From positions 1-36,004 of the forward strand of contig DASXTS010000443.1 in NCBI GenBank assembly GCA_036505275.1: a stretch of DNA of 36,004 nt, written 5' to 3'. Position 1 is the first letter of the stretch; the number at the start of each line of letters is the position of its first letter. Source of the stretch: DASXTS01 sp036505275 (GTDB lineage Bacteria > Actinomycetota > Actinomycetes > Mycobacteriales > Pseudonocardiaceae). Below, piece after piece: positions 22,957-31,040 of the stretch. Below the pieces are notes generated by a model. That model saw nothing but the letters and a program-made list of their open reading frames with translations. It made no database searches and had not been told where the DNA came from. The position numbers were made by a program, and so were the translations under genes.

Positions 22957-24081
22957 GTGACCATCGCCGCACTCCTCGCGTCGTTTCCGAGCCCCGACCG
23001 GGGGGTCTGGCACCTCGGACCGCTACCCGTCCGCGCGTACGCGCTGTGCATCATCGTCGGCATCGTCGTCTCCGTCTGGTGGAGCGAGCGGCGGTTCGTG
23101 GCCCGCGGTGGGGCGCCGGGCACGATGATGGACATCGCGGTGTTCGCGGTGCCGTTCGGCCTGGTCGGCGGTCGGGTGTACCACGTGCTGACGGACTGGC
23201 AGAAGTACTTCGGCGACGGCGGGCACCCGGCGGACGCGTTCAAGATCTGGCAGGGCGGCCTCGGTATCTGGGGCGCCGTCGCGCTGGGCGCGCTCGGCGC
23301 CTGGATCGGCGCCCGCCGCAAGGGCGTGCCGCTGACCGTGGTCGCCGACGCCGCGGCGCCCGGCATCGTGGTGGCCCAGGCGATCGGCCGGCTGGGCAAC
23401 TGGTTCAACCAGGAGCTCTACGGCGGGCCGACGTCACTGCCGTGGGGGCTGGAGATCTTCCGGCGGATCGACCCGGTGACCGGCGAGCAGGACACCCTGA
23501 CGGGCATCGCGGACGGCGGTCCGGCGCTCGCCGTGGTGCACCCCACGTTCCTGTACGAGATGTTGTGGAACGTCGCGGTGGCCGCCCTTCTCGTGTGGGC
23601 CGACCGGCGCTACCGGATGGGCCATGGGCGGGTGTTCGCGCTGTACCTCGCGGGGTACACCGCGGGCCGCTTCTGGATCGAGATGCTCCGCACCGACCCG
23701 GCCACCATGGTCTTCGGTGTGCGGATCAACGTGATCACCTCGGTGGTGGTGTTCCTCGCCGCGGTGGTCTACCTGGTGCTGGTGCGCGGCCCCCGTGACG
23801 TGCTGGCCCCCGCCGGGAGCACCCCGGCCGAGCGCACCGGCACCGAGGCCACCGACGGCACCGGCACCGAGGACACCAAGGACACGGGGGACACCAAGGA
23901 CACGGGGGACACCAAGGACACCGGGGACACCAGGGACACCAGGGACACCGGGAAAACCCGCACCGAGGACGCCAACACCGAGGTCGCGGAGGCCGGCACA
24001 GACGCCGGCAGAGAGGCCGGCACAGGGGCCGGCAGAGAGGCCGGCGCAGGGGCCGACGCGCGGCGGAGCCAGACCAGCTGA
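22957..24081 (+). CDS. lgt: Prolipoprotein diacylglyceryl transferase with a repetitive tail
   Basis: 374 residues. This membrane enzyme moves diacylglycerol from phosphatidylglycerol to the lipobox cysteine of prolipoproteins. RAYALCIIVGIVVSVWW, FGLVGGRVYHVLTDW and the Lgt signature GRLGNWFNQELYGGPT are visible, as are HPTFLYEMLWN and GRFWIEMLRTDPA. About seven membrane segments span residues 20-280. From about residue 285 the tail is a cytosolic low-complexity stretch of Asp/Thr/Lys/Gly repeats, then Ala/Gly/Glu repeats, ending RRSQTS. Long variable tails are known in actinobacterial Lgt. GTG 22957 follows a TACGGT box and matches the family start. Confidence 0.96.
   Translation: MTIAALLASFPSPDRGVWHLGPLPVRAYALCIIVGIVVSVWWSERRFVARGGAPGTMMDIAVFAVPFGLVGGRVYHVLTDWQKYFGDGGHPADAFKIWQGGLGIWGAVALGALGAWIGARRKGVPLTVVADAAAPGIVVAQAIGRLGNWFNQELYGGPTSLPWGLEIFRRIDPVTGEQDTLTGIADGGPALAVVHPTFLYEMLWNVAVAALLVWADRRYRMGHGRVFALYLAGYTAGRFWIEMLRTDPATMVFGVRINVITSVVVFLAAVVYLVLVRGPRDVLAPAGSTPAERTGTEATDGTGTEDTKDTGDTKDTGDTKDTGDTRDTRDTGKTRTEDANTEVAEAGTDAGREAGTGAGREAGAGADARRSQTS
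23872..23952 (+). repeat. 18-bp and 9-bp tandem repeats in the lgt tail
   Basis: GACACCAAGGACACGGGG occurs at 23872, 23890 and, with one change, 23908. Three 9-bp units of the GACACCAGG type follow from 23926. All stay in frame and encode Asp-Thr-Lys/Arg/Gly. Confidence 0.85.
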
Positions 24082-24120
24082 GCCCGCGAAATCGCCGCGG
24101 CCGACGTATTGTTACTAGAG

Positions 24121-24148
24121 GGCACGGGCTCACCAGCGAGGGCGTGCC
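24121..24148 (+). terminator. Possible hairpin between lgt and gltB
   Basis: GGCACG (24121-24126) pairs with CGTGCC (24143-24148), with a further CTC/GAG pairing inside. The 163-base lgt-gltB gap otherwise shows only AT-richer patches (ATTGTTACTAGAG at 24109-24121, TGTTACAGT at 24164-24172) that may be promoter elements, and the gltB ribosome binding site. Confidence 0.35.
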
Positions 24149-24244
24149 GCAATGTTTCGCTGCTGTTACAGTCGCTGACACATGCGGGCCACTGACGTCC
24201 CGGTTCTGCGCTACCTGCACGAATGGACGCCCGGAGGTGCCGCG

Positions 24245-27200
24245 ATGACCGCTGTCATGCCGTTCTCGGCGCTGCCCGCACCCTCCGGCCTCTACGACCC
24301 GGCCTCCGAACACGACTCGTGCGGCGTCGCGATGGTGGCCGACGTCCGGGGGCGTCGCAGCCACGCGATCGTGCGGGACGCGCTTACCGCGCTGGCCAAC
24401 CTCAACCACCGCGGCGCCGCCGGCGCCGAGCCGACTAGCGGCGACGGCGCGGGCATCCTGATCCAGCTGCCGGACGCGTTCCTGCGTGCGGTCGCCGGTG
24501 TGCAGCTGCCGCCGCCGGCGAAGGATGGCGCGCACCGCTACGCCGCGGGCCTCGCGTTCCTGCCGGCCAACCCCACCGAGCGGGCCAGCGTGGTGGCGGT
24601 GGTGGAGCGGATCGCCGCCGACGAGGGCCTGCGCGTGCTGGGCTGGCGGGACGTGCCGGTGCGGCCGGACGTGGCCGGCGTCGGCCCTACCGCGCTGGCC
24701 TGCATGCCGCACTTCGCCATGCTGTTCGTCGCTGACCGGCGGGACCGGGCGGCCGGGCTGGAGCTGGACCGGCTCGCATTCTGCCTGCGCCGGCGCGCCG
24801 AACTCGAGCTCGGCGGTGAGCTGTACTTCGCGTCGCTGTCCGCCCGGACGCTGGTCTACAAGGGCATGCTCACCACGGGGCAGTTGCCGGTGTTCTTCGC
24901 CGACCTGCGTGACGACCGGATGGAGACCGCGATCGCGCTGGTGCACAGCCGGTTCTCCACCAACACGTTCCCCAGCTGGCCGCTGGCCCACCCGTTCCGC
25001 TTTGTGGCGCACAACGGCGAGATCAACACCATCCGGGGCAACCGCAACCGGATGCGGGCCCGCGAGGCGCTGCTGGAGTCGTCGCTCATTCCGGGGGACC
25101 TGCGCCGGCTGTTCCCGATCTGCACGCCCGGGGCGTCCGACTCGGCAAGCTTCGACGAGGTGCTTGAGCTGCTGCACCTGGGCGGCCGCAGCCTGCCGCA
25201 CGCGGTGCTCATGATGATCCCGGAGGCCTGGGAGCGGCACGCTGCCATGGATCCGAAGCGGCGGGCGTTCTACCAGTTCCACGCCAGTCTCATGGAGCCG
25301 TGGGACGGCCCGGCCTGTGTCACGTTCACCGACGGCACGGTGGTCGGCGCGGTGCTCGACCGCAACGGGCTGCGGCCGGCCCGCTGGTGGCAGAGCGCCG
25401 ACGGCCGGGTGGTGCTGGCCAGCGAGACCGGCGTGCTGGACATCCCGCCGTCGCAGGTGATCGCCAAGGGGCGGCTGCAGCCGGGCCGGATGTTCCTGGT
25501 GGACACCGCCCGCGGCCGGATCGTGGACGACGACGAGATCAAGGCCGAGCTGGCCGCCGCGCTGCCGTACGAGGACTGGTTGCACGCCGGGCTGATGGAC
25601 CTGGACGCGCTGCCGGAGCGGGAGCACGTGGCGCAGTCGCACGCGTCCGTGCTGCGCCGCCAGCTCACGTTCGGCTATACCGAGGAGGAGCTTCGGGTGC
25701 TGCTGTCGCCGATGGCCGGCACCGGCGCCGAGCCGATCGGGTCGATGGGCACCGACACCCCGGTGGCGGCCGCCTCGCAGCGCCCCCGGCTGCTCTACGA
25801 CTACTTCACCCAGCTCTTCGCGCAGGTGACCAACCCGCCCCTGGACGCGATCCGGGAGGAGATCGTCACCTCGATGTCGCGGGTGATGGGACCGGAGCAG
25901 AACCTGCTGGAACCGGGTCCGGCCAGCTGCAGGCACGTCGTGCTGCGCTCGCCCGTGATCGACAACGACGAGCTGGCCAAGCTCATCCATATCAACGATG
26001 ACGGCGACCTGCCCGGGTTCGCCTCCGCGGTGCTGTCCGGGCTCTACGACGTCGGGGGCGGCGCCGAGGCGCTGGCCGCCGCGGTGGCGCGGGTGCGCGC
26101 CGAGGCGTCCACCGCCATTACCGCCGGCGCCCGGATCCTGGTGCTCTCCGACCGCGACTCCGACCACACCCTCGCGCCGATCCCATCGCTGCTGCTGGTC
26201 AGCGCCGTGCACCACCACCTGGTCCGGACGCGGGAACGCACCAGGGTGGCGCTGGTGGTGGAGACCGGCGACTGCCGCGAGGTGCACCATGTGGCGCTGC
26301 TGCTGGGGTACGGCGCGGCCGCGGTGAACCCGTACCTGGCGTTCGAGACGATCGAGGACATGGTCGCGCAGGGAGCGCTGACCGGGCTGTCGCCCCGTGC
26401 CGCGGTCCGCAACTACGTCAAGGCGCTGGTCAAGGGCGTGCTCAAGGTGATGTCCAAGATGGGCATCTCCACTGTGGGGGCGTACACCGCGGCCCAGGTA
26501 TTCCAGGCCGTCGGCCTGGCCCAGGAGCTCGTGGACGAGTACTTCACCGGCACGGCGTCGCCGCTGGGCGGGGTGGGGCTGGACGTGCTGGCCGCCGAGG
26601 CGGCCGCCCGGCACCGCAGCGCCTACCCGGACAACCCGACCGACCGGGTGCACCGGCGGCTCGAGGTGGGCGGCGAGTACCAGTGGCGCCGCGAGGGCGA
26701 GCTGCACCTGTTCACCCCCGAGACGGTGTTCCTGCTGCAGCACGCCACCCGAAACCGCCGCTACGACGTCTACCGCGCCTACACCGCCGAGTGCGACCGG
26801 CTGAACGCGGCAGGCGGCGCGCTGCGCGGCCTGTTCGCGTTCCGGACCGGCCGCGAGCCGCTGCCGATCGACGAGGTCGAGCCGGCGTCGGCGATCCTGC
26901 GCCGGTTCAACACCGGGGCCATGTCCTACGGCTCGATCTCGGCCGAGGCGCACGAGACGCTGGCCATCGCGATGAACCGGCTCGGCGGGCGCTCGAACAC
27001 CGGCGAGGGCGGCGAGGACCGCGACCGGCTCTACGACCCGCAGCGCCGGTCGGCGATCAAACAGGTAGCCTCCGGCCGGTTCGGCGTGACCAGCGAGTAC
27101 CTGGTGAACGCCACCGACCTGCAGATCAAGATGGCGCAGGGGGCCAAGCCGGGGGAGGGCGGCCAGCTGCCGCCGAACAAGGTGTACCCGTGGATCGCCC

Positions 27201-28804
27201 GCACCCGGCACTCGACGCCGGGGGTGGGCCTGATCTCGCCGCCGCCGCACCACGACATCTACTCCATCGAGGACCTCGCCCAGCTCATTCACGACCTGAA
27301 GAACGCCAACGACGCGGCCAGGGTGCACGTCAAGCTGGTCAGTGAGGTGGGTGTCGGCACGGTCGCCGCCGGCGTGGCGAAGGCGCACGCCGACGTGGTG
27401 CTGATCTCCGGGCACGACGGCGGCACCGGCGCCTCCCCGCTCACCAGCCTCAAGCACGCCGGGGCGCCATGGGAGATCGGGCTGGCCGAGACCCAGCAGA
27501 CGCTCGTGCTCAACGGGTTGCGGGACCGGATCGCGGTGCAGGTCGACGGCGGCATGCGCACCGGGCGGGACGTGGTGGTCGCCGCCCTGCTCGGCGCCGA
27601 GGAGTACGGCTTCGCGACCGCACCGCTGGTGGTGGCCGGCTGCGTGATGATGCGGGTGTGCCACCTGGACACCTGCCCGGTCGGGGTGGCCACCCAGAAC
27701 CCGGAGCTGCGGGCCCGCTATACCGGCCAGCCCGAGTTCGTCGAGACCTTCTTCGAGTTCGTCGCCCAGGAGGTCCGCGAACTGCTGGCGCAGCTGGGTT
27801 TCCGCACCCTGGACGAGGCAATCGGCCGGGCCGACGTGCTGGACACCGACCGTGCCGTGGCGCACTGGAAGACCAGCGGCCTGGACCTCTCGCCGATCTT
27901 CGAGCGGCCCCGGTCCGGCACGCGGCGTAAGGTGCGCGAGCAGGACCACGGCCTGGCGCAGGCGTTGGACCACACGCTGATCCAGCTGGCCGAGGCGGCC
28001 CTGGAGGACGCCCTGCCCGTGCGACTGGAGCTGCCGGTGCGCAACGTCAACCGCACGGTCGGCACGCTGCTCGGCGCCGAGGTCACCCGCCGCTACGGCG
28101 GCGAAGGCCTGGCCGACGACACCATCCACATCACGCTGGACGGCTCGGCCGGCCAGTCGTTCGGTGCCTTCCTGCCCCGCGGCATCACGATGGACCTGAT
28201 CGGCGACGCCAATGACTACGTCGGCAAGGGCCTGTCCGGCGGCCGGATCATCGTGCGGCCGCACCCGGACGCGCCATTCGTCACTATGGGCGGAGCCGAG
28301 GAGCAGGTGGTCGCCGGCAACGTCATCGGCTACGGCGCGACCGGCGGCGAGCTGTTCCTGCGGGGGCGCGTGGGGGAGCGGTTCTGCGTGCGCAACTCCG
28401 GCGCGATCGCGGTGGCCGAGGGCGTCGGCGACCACGCGTGCGAGTACATGACCGGCGGCCGTGCGGTGATCCTCGGCCCGACCGGGCGCAATCTGGCGGC
28501 CGGCATGAGCGGCGGGGTGGCGTTCGTGCTCGACCTGGTGGAACGCGACGTCAACACCGAGATGGTGCGGTTGCAGCGGCCGGACGCCGAGGACCTGCGC
28601 TGGCTGCGCTCGATCGTGGCCAGGCACCGCGAGCTGACCGGTTCCACGGTCGCCTGCTCGCTGCTCGGCGACTGGCGCCGGCGCAGCGCGGCGTTCACCA
28701 AGGTCATGCCGGTGGACTACCAGCGGGTACTGGAGGCCGCCCGGATCGCGCGGGCCGAGGGCCGCGACGTCGACAGCGCGATCATGGAGGCCTCGCGTGG
28801 TTGA
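24245..28804 (+). CDS. gltB: Glutamate synthase (NADPH) large subunit
   Basis: 1519 residues, the usual length. It converts glutamine and 2-oxoglutarate to two glutamates. ATG 24245 has GGAGGT seven bases upstream; a propeptide of 25 residues then precedes Cys26 (DSCGVAMV), the Ntn amidotransferase nucleophile after processing. NHRGAAGAEPTSGDGAG and HSRFSTNTFPSWPLAHPFRFVAHNGEINT-type sequence complete that domain. A linker domain follows, then the FMN barrel with MSYGSISAEAHETLA, GEGGEDRDR, KPGEGGQLPPNKV, SGHDGGTGASPL and QVDGGMRTGRD. The 3Fe-4S ligands are Cys1133, Cys1139 and Cys1144. The C-terminal GXG-repeat beta-helix (GDANDYVGKGLSGG, GYGATGGELFLRG) ends the protein. It overlaps gltD by eight bases. 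Confidence 0.97.
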   Translation: MTAVMPFSALPAPSGLYDPASEHDSCGVAMVADVRGRRSHAIVRDALTALANLNHRGAAGAEPTSGDGAGILIQLPDAFLRAVAGVQLPPPAKDGAHRYAAGLAFLPANPTERASVVAVVERIAADEGLRVLGWRDVPVRPDVAGVGPTALACMPHFAMLFVADRRDRAAGLELDRLAFCLRRRAELELGGELYFASLSARTLVYKGMLTTGQLPVFFADLRDDRMETAIALVHSRFSTNTFPSWPLAHPFRFVAHNGEINTIRGNRNRMRAREALLESSLIPGDLRRLFPICTPGASDSASFDEVLELLHLGGRSLPHAVLMMIPEAWERHAAMDPKRRAFYQFHASLMEPWDGPACVTFTDGTVVGAVLDRNGLRPARWWQSADGRVVLASETGVLDIPPSQVIAKGRLQPGRMFLVDTARGRIVDDDEIKAELAAALPYEDWLHAGLMDLDALPEREHVAQSHASVLRRQLTFGYTEEELRVLLSPMAGTGAEPIGSMGTDTPVAAASQRPRLLYDYFTQLFAQVTNPPLDAIREEIVTSMSRVMGPEQNLLEPGPASCRHVVLRSPVIDNDELAKLIHINDDGDLPGFASAVLSGLYDVGGGAEALAAAVARVRAEASTAITAGARILVLSDRDSDHTLAPIPSLLLVSAVHHHLVRTRERTRVALVVETGDCREVHHVALLLGYGAAAVNPYLAFETIEDMVAQGALTGLSPRAAVRNYVKALVKGVLKVMSKMGISTVGAYTAAQVFQAVGLAQELVDEYFTGTASPLGGVGLDVLAAEAAARHRSAYPDNPTDRVHRRLEVGGEYQWRREGELHLFTPETVFLLQHATRNRRYDVYRAYTAECDRLNAAGGALRGLFAFRTGREPLPIDEVEPASAILRRFNTGAMSYGSISAEAHETLAIAMNRLGGRSNTGEGGEDRDRLYDPQRRSAIKQVASGRFGVTSEYLVNATDLQIKMAQGAKPGEGGQLPPNKVYPWIARTRHSTPGVGLISPPPHHDIYSIEDLAQLIHDLKNANDAARVHVKLVSEVGVGTVAAGVAKAHADVVLISGHDGGTGASPLTSLKHAGAPWEIGLAETQQTLVLNGLRDRIAVQVDGGMRTGRDVVVAALLGAEEYGFATAPLVVAGCVMMRVCHLDTCPVGVATQNPELRARYTGQPEFVETFFEFVAQEVRELLAQLGFRTLDEAIGRADVLDTDRAVAHWKTSGLDLSPIFERPRSGTRRKVREQDHGLAQALDHTLIQLAEAALEDALPVRLELPVRNVNRTVGTLLGAEVTRRYGGEGLADDTIHITLDGSAGQSFGAFLPRGITMDLIGDANDYVGKGLSGGRIIVRPHPDAPFVTMGGAEEQVVAGNVIGYGATGGELFLRGRVGERFCVRNSGAIAVAEGVGDHACEYMTGGRAVILGPTGRNLAAGMSGGVAFVLDLVERDVNTEMVRLQRPDAEDLRWLRSIVARHRELTGSTVACSLLGDWRRRSAAFTKVMPVDYQRVLEAARIARAEGRDVDSAIMEASRG

Positions 28805-30296
28805 CCCGACGGGCTTCCTGAAGCACCGGAGGGTGGACGCACGCAAGCGGCCCGTGCACGAGCGGCTGGGTGACTGGCGCGAGGTGTACCTGCCGCTCGA
28901 ACCGGCGGTCCGGGCCGGCGAGGTGTCCATCCAGGCGGCCAGGTGCATGGACTGCGGTATCCCGTTCTGCCACTCCGGCTCGGCCGGCTGCCCGCTGGGC
29001 AACCTCATCCCGGAGTGGAACGGCCTGGTCCGCCGCGGCGAGTGGGCCGCGGCGAGCGAGCGGCTGCACGCCACGAACAACTTTCCGGAGTTCACCGGCC
29101 GGCTCTGTCCGGCGCCGTGCGAGACGGCCTGCGTGCTGGCGCTGACCCCGGAGGCCGGCGGCGCGGTCGCGATCAAGCGGGTCGAGCAGGCCATCGCCGA
29201 CGTGGCCTGGGACGAGGGCACCGTGCGGGCCGCACCCCCCGCGGTGGCCTCCGGCTCGCGGGTCGCGGTGGTCGGCTCCGGCCCGGCCGGGCTGGCCGCC
29301 GCGCAGCAGCTCACCCGCGCCGGCCACGACGTGGTGGTCTACGAGCGCGACGACCGGCTCGGCGGGCTGCTGCGCTACGGCATCCCCGAGTTCAAGATGG
29401 AAAAGCGCGTGCTGGACCGGCGGCTGGCCCAGCTGCGCGCCGAGGGCACCCGGTTCGTCACCTCGTGCGAGGTTGGCCGGGACCTGTCCGTGGCGGAGCT
29501 GCGCGCCTCCTACCACGCCGTGGTGCTTGCCGTCGGCGCGCTGCGCGGGCGGGACATGGACGTGCCGGGCCGGCAGCTGCGCGGCGTGCACCTCGCCATG
29601 GAGCACCTGGTCGCGTCCAACCGGGAGTGCGAGGGCGACGGGGCGTCGCCGCTGTCCGCGGCCGGGCGGCACGTAGTGATCATCGGTGGCGGCGACACCG
29701 CGGCCGACTGCCTCGGCACCGCGCACCGGCAGCGCGCCGCCTCCGTCGCCCAGCTCGACATCTATCCCGAGCCGCCGCCGGTCCGCGACGACGCCCGCTC
29801 GCCGTGGCCGACCTGGCCGTGGATCCTGCGCAACTATCCCGCGCACGAGGAGGGCGGCCTGCGGCAGTTCGCGGTGGCCGTCGACCGGTTCGTTGGCTCC
29901 GCCGGCGGTGCGGTGCGCGCCGTGGCGCTGCGCGAGGTCAAGGTGCGCAAGGAGGCCGACGGCTCGCGGATCATCACGCCGGTGTCCGGGGAGTTCGAGC
30001 TGCCCTGCACGATGGCGCTGCTGGCCATCGGTTTCGACGGCGTGGAGCCGATGCCGCTGCTCGCCGGCCTCGGGGTGACGACGGACCGCCTCGGCGCGAT
30101 CCCGTGCGGCACCGACTGGCAGACGTCCGCGCCCGGCGTCTTCGTCTGCGGCGACGCGCATCGCGGCGCCTCCCTGGTCGTCTGGGCCATCGCCGAGGGC
30201 CGCTCCGTGGCGCACGCCGTGGACGCCTACCTCACCGGCCGCTCCGACCTGCCGTCCCCGGTGCATCCCGCCGCCGTGCCGCTGCGCGCCCCGTGA
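28797..30296 (+). CDS. gltD: Glutamate synthase (NADPH) small subunit
   Basis: 499 residues. The flavoprotein subunit passes NADPH electrons to GltB. The N-terminal Fe-S domain has Cys50, Cys53 and Cys58 (RCMDCGIPFC) and GCPLGN, then LCPAPCETAC for two 4Fe-4S clusters. VAVVGSGPAGLAAAQQL is the FAD fold, GGLLRYGIPEFKMEK is diagnostic for GltD, VVIIGGGDTAADC is the NADPH fold, and PGVFVCGDAHRGASLVVWAIAEGR is the FAD C-terminal motif. GTG 28797 has GGAGG six bases before it. The stop TGA lies inside the left arm of the palindromic element at 30292-30333, so the last codons and the element are fused. Confidence 0.96.
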   Translation: MVDPTGFLKHRRVDARKRPVHERLGDWREVYLPLEPAVRAGEVSIQAARCMDCGIPFCHSGSAGCPLGNLIPEWNGLVRRGEWAAASERLHATNNFPEFTGRLCPAPCETACVLALTPEAGGAVAIKRVEQAIADVAWDEGTVRAAPPAVASGSRVAVVGSGPAGLAAAQQLTRAGHDVVVYERDDRLGGLLRYGIPEFKMEKRVLDRRLAQLRAEGTRFVTSCEVGRDLSVAELRASYHAVVLAVGALRGRDMDVPGRQLRGVHLAMEHLVASNRECEGDGASPLSAAGRHVVIIGGGDTAADCLGTAHRQRAASVAQLDIYPEPPPVRDDARSPWPTWPWILRNYPAHEEGGLRQFAVAVDRFVGSAGGAVRAVALREVKVRKEADGSRIITPVSGEFELPCTMALLAIGFDGVEPMPLLAGLGVTTDRLGAIPCGTDWQTSAPGVFVCGDAHRGASLVVWAIAEGRSVAHAVDAYLTGRSDLPSPVHPAAVPLRAP

Positions 30297-30333
30297 GTGG
30301 CAAATGGTGCTCCAACACCATTTGCCACTCACG
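30292..30333. repeat. Dispersed palindromic element, copy 2 (18-bp stem)
   Basis: CGTGAGTGGCAAATGGTG (30292-30309) and its exact complement (30316-30333) flank a 6-base loop. It is the same as copy 1 at 13396-13437 apart from the loop region. The TGA within CGTGAG serves as the gltD stop. As in copy 1, TTGCCA in the right arm (30322-30327) lies 19 bases before a TANNNT box (30347). Confidence 0.9.
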
Positions 30334-30346
30334 ACTTATCCACAGA

Positions 30347-30360
30347 TAGGCTGGCCGGCC
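30347..30360 (+). promoter_or_regulatory. -10-like box before the DUF2461 gene
   Basis: TAGGCT (30347-30352), eight bases, GTG 30361. The spacing is slightly longer than in the other boxes of this window. Confidence 0.4.
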
Positions 30361-31011
30361 GTGGGATTCTCGGGGTTCGGCGAGCGCGCCATCGACTTCT
30401 ACGAGGGCCTCGAGGCCGACAACTCCAAGGCGTACTGGACGGACAACAAGGCCGTCTACGACGAGCACGTGCAGGCGCCGATGGCGGCGCTGCTCGCCGC
30501 GCTGGAGGACGAGTTCGGGCCGGGCAAGGTGTTCCGGCCGTACCGCGACGTGCGGTTCTCGAAGGACAAGACACCGTACAAGACGCACTGCGGCGGCGTC
30601 GCCGAGCGGTTCCACGGCCACAGCTACTACGTGCAACTCGACGCGAACGGCATGCTGGTCGCCTCCGGCTACTGGGACACCGGCTCGGACCAGGTGGAGC
30701 GCTACCGCACCGCGGTGGCCGACGACCGCCGGGGCGGCGCGCTCGCCGGCCTGCTGGAGCGGCTGGTCGACGGCGGATTCACGGTGGAAGGCCACCGGCT
30801 GAAGCGGCCGCCGCGCGGCTACGACGCGGAGCATCCGCGCGCCGAGCTGTTGCTGCACAAGACGCTGTACGGTGCGCGGCGCTGGCCACCGGACGATGTG
30901 CTGCACGCCCCGGAGTGCCTGGATCGAGTTCGCGACGCGTGGCGCGCGCTGAGACCGCTGTCCCAGTGGTTGGACGACCACGTGGGCCCGAGCAGCCTGC
31001 CTCGGCGCTGA
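30361..31011 (+). CDS. DUF2461 (TIGR02453) family protein
   Basis: 216 residues. FYEGLEADNSKAYWTDNKAVYDEHVQAPM, FRPYRDVRFSKDKTPYKTHCG and YYVQLDANGMLVASGYW are the family blocks; no membrane segment or signal peptide is seen. Function is unknown. GTG 30361 is chosen because VGFSGFGERAIDFYEGL fits the family start. An ATG at 30304 in frame lies inside the palindromic element and would translate its right arm, which is unlikely. It sits between gltD and pyk, on its own promoter by the look of it. Confidence 0.88.
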   Translation: MGFSGFGERAIDFYEGLEADNSKAYWTDNKAVYDEHVQAPMAALLAALEDEFGPGKVFRPYRDVRFSKDKTPYKTHCGGVAERFHGHSYYVQLDANGMLVASGYWDTGSDQVERYRTAVADDRRGGALAGLLERLVDGGFTVEGHRLKRPPRGYDAEHPRAELLLHKTLYGARRWPPDDVLHAPECLDRVRDAWRALRPLSQWLDDHVGPSSLPRR

Positions 31012-31027
31012 GGTCGCTGCCGGGGGC

Positions 31028-31040
31028 TAAGGTGACCCGT
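31028..31040 (+). promoter_or_regulatory. -10-like box of a leaderless start (pyk)
   Basis: TAAGGT (31028-31033), seven bases, GTG 31041. An alternative GTG at 31032 overlaps the box itself and is disfavoured. Confidence 0.5.

Noticed and set aside
24082..24244. Riboswitch in the gltB leader
   Set aside because: Only a simple hairpin and a ribosome binding site are visible; no known riboswitch core was recognised.
24182..24244. gltB start at ATG 24182
   Set aside because: It would lengthen the propeptide by 21 residues with no ribosome binding site, while ATG 24245 has GGAGGT at seven bases.
23735..29314. Open frame of 1859 codons on the minus strand opposite gltB
   Set aside because: It mirrors gltB, whose catalytic Cys, FMN and 3Fe-4S motifs are intact. 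The minus product is a His/Arg/Gly-rich low-complexity string, typical of the antisense frame in very GC-rich DNA.
30304..30360. DUF2461 gene start at 30304
   Set aside because: It would translate the palindrome's right arm, and the family similarity begins only at GTG 30361.
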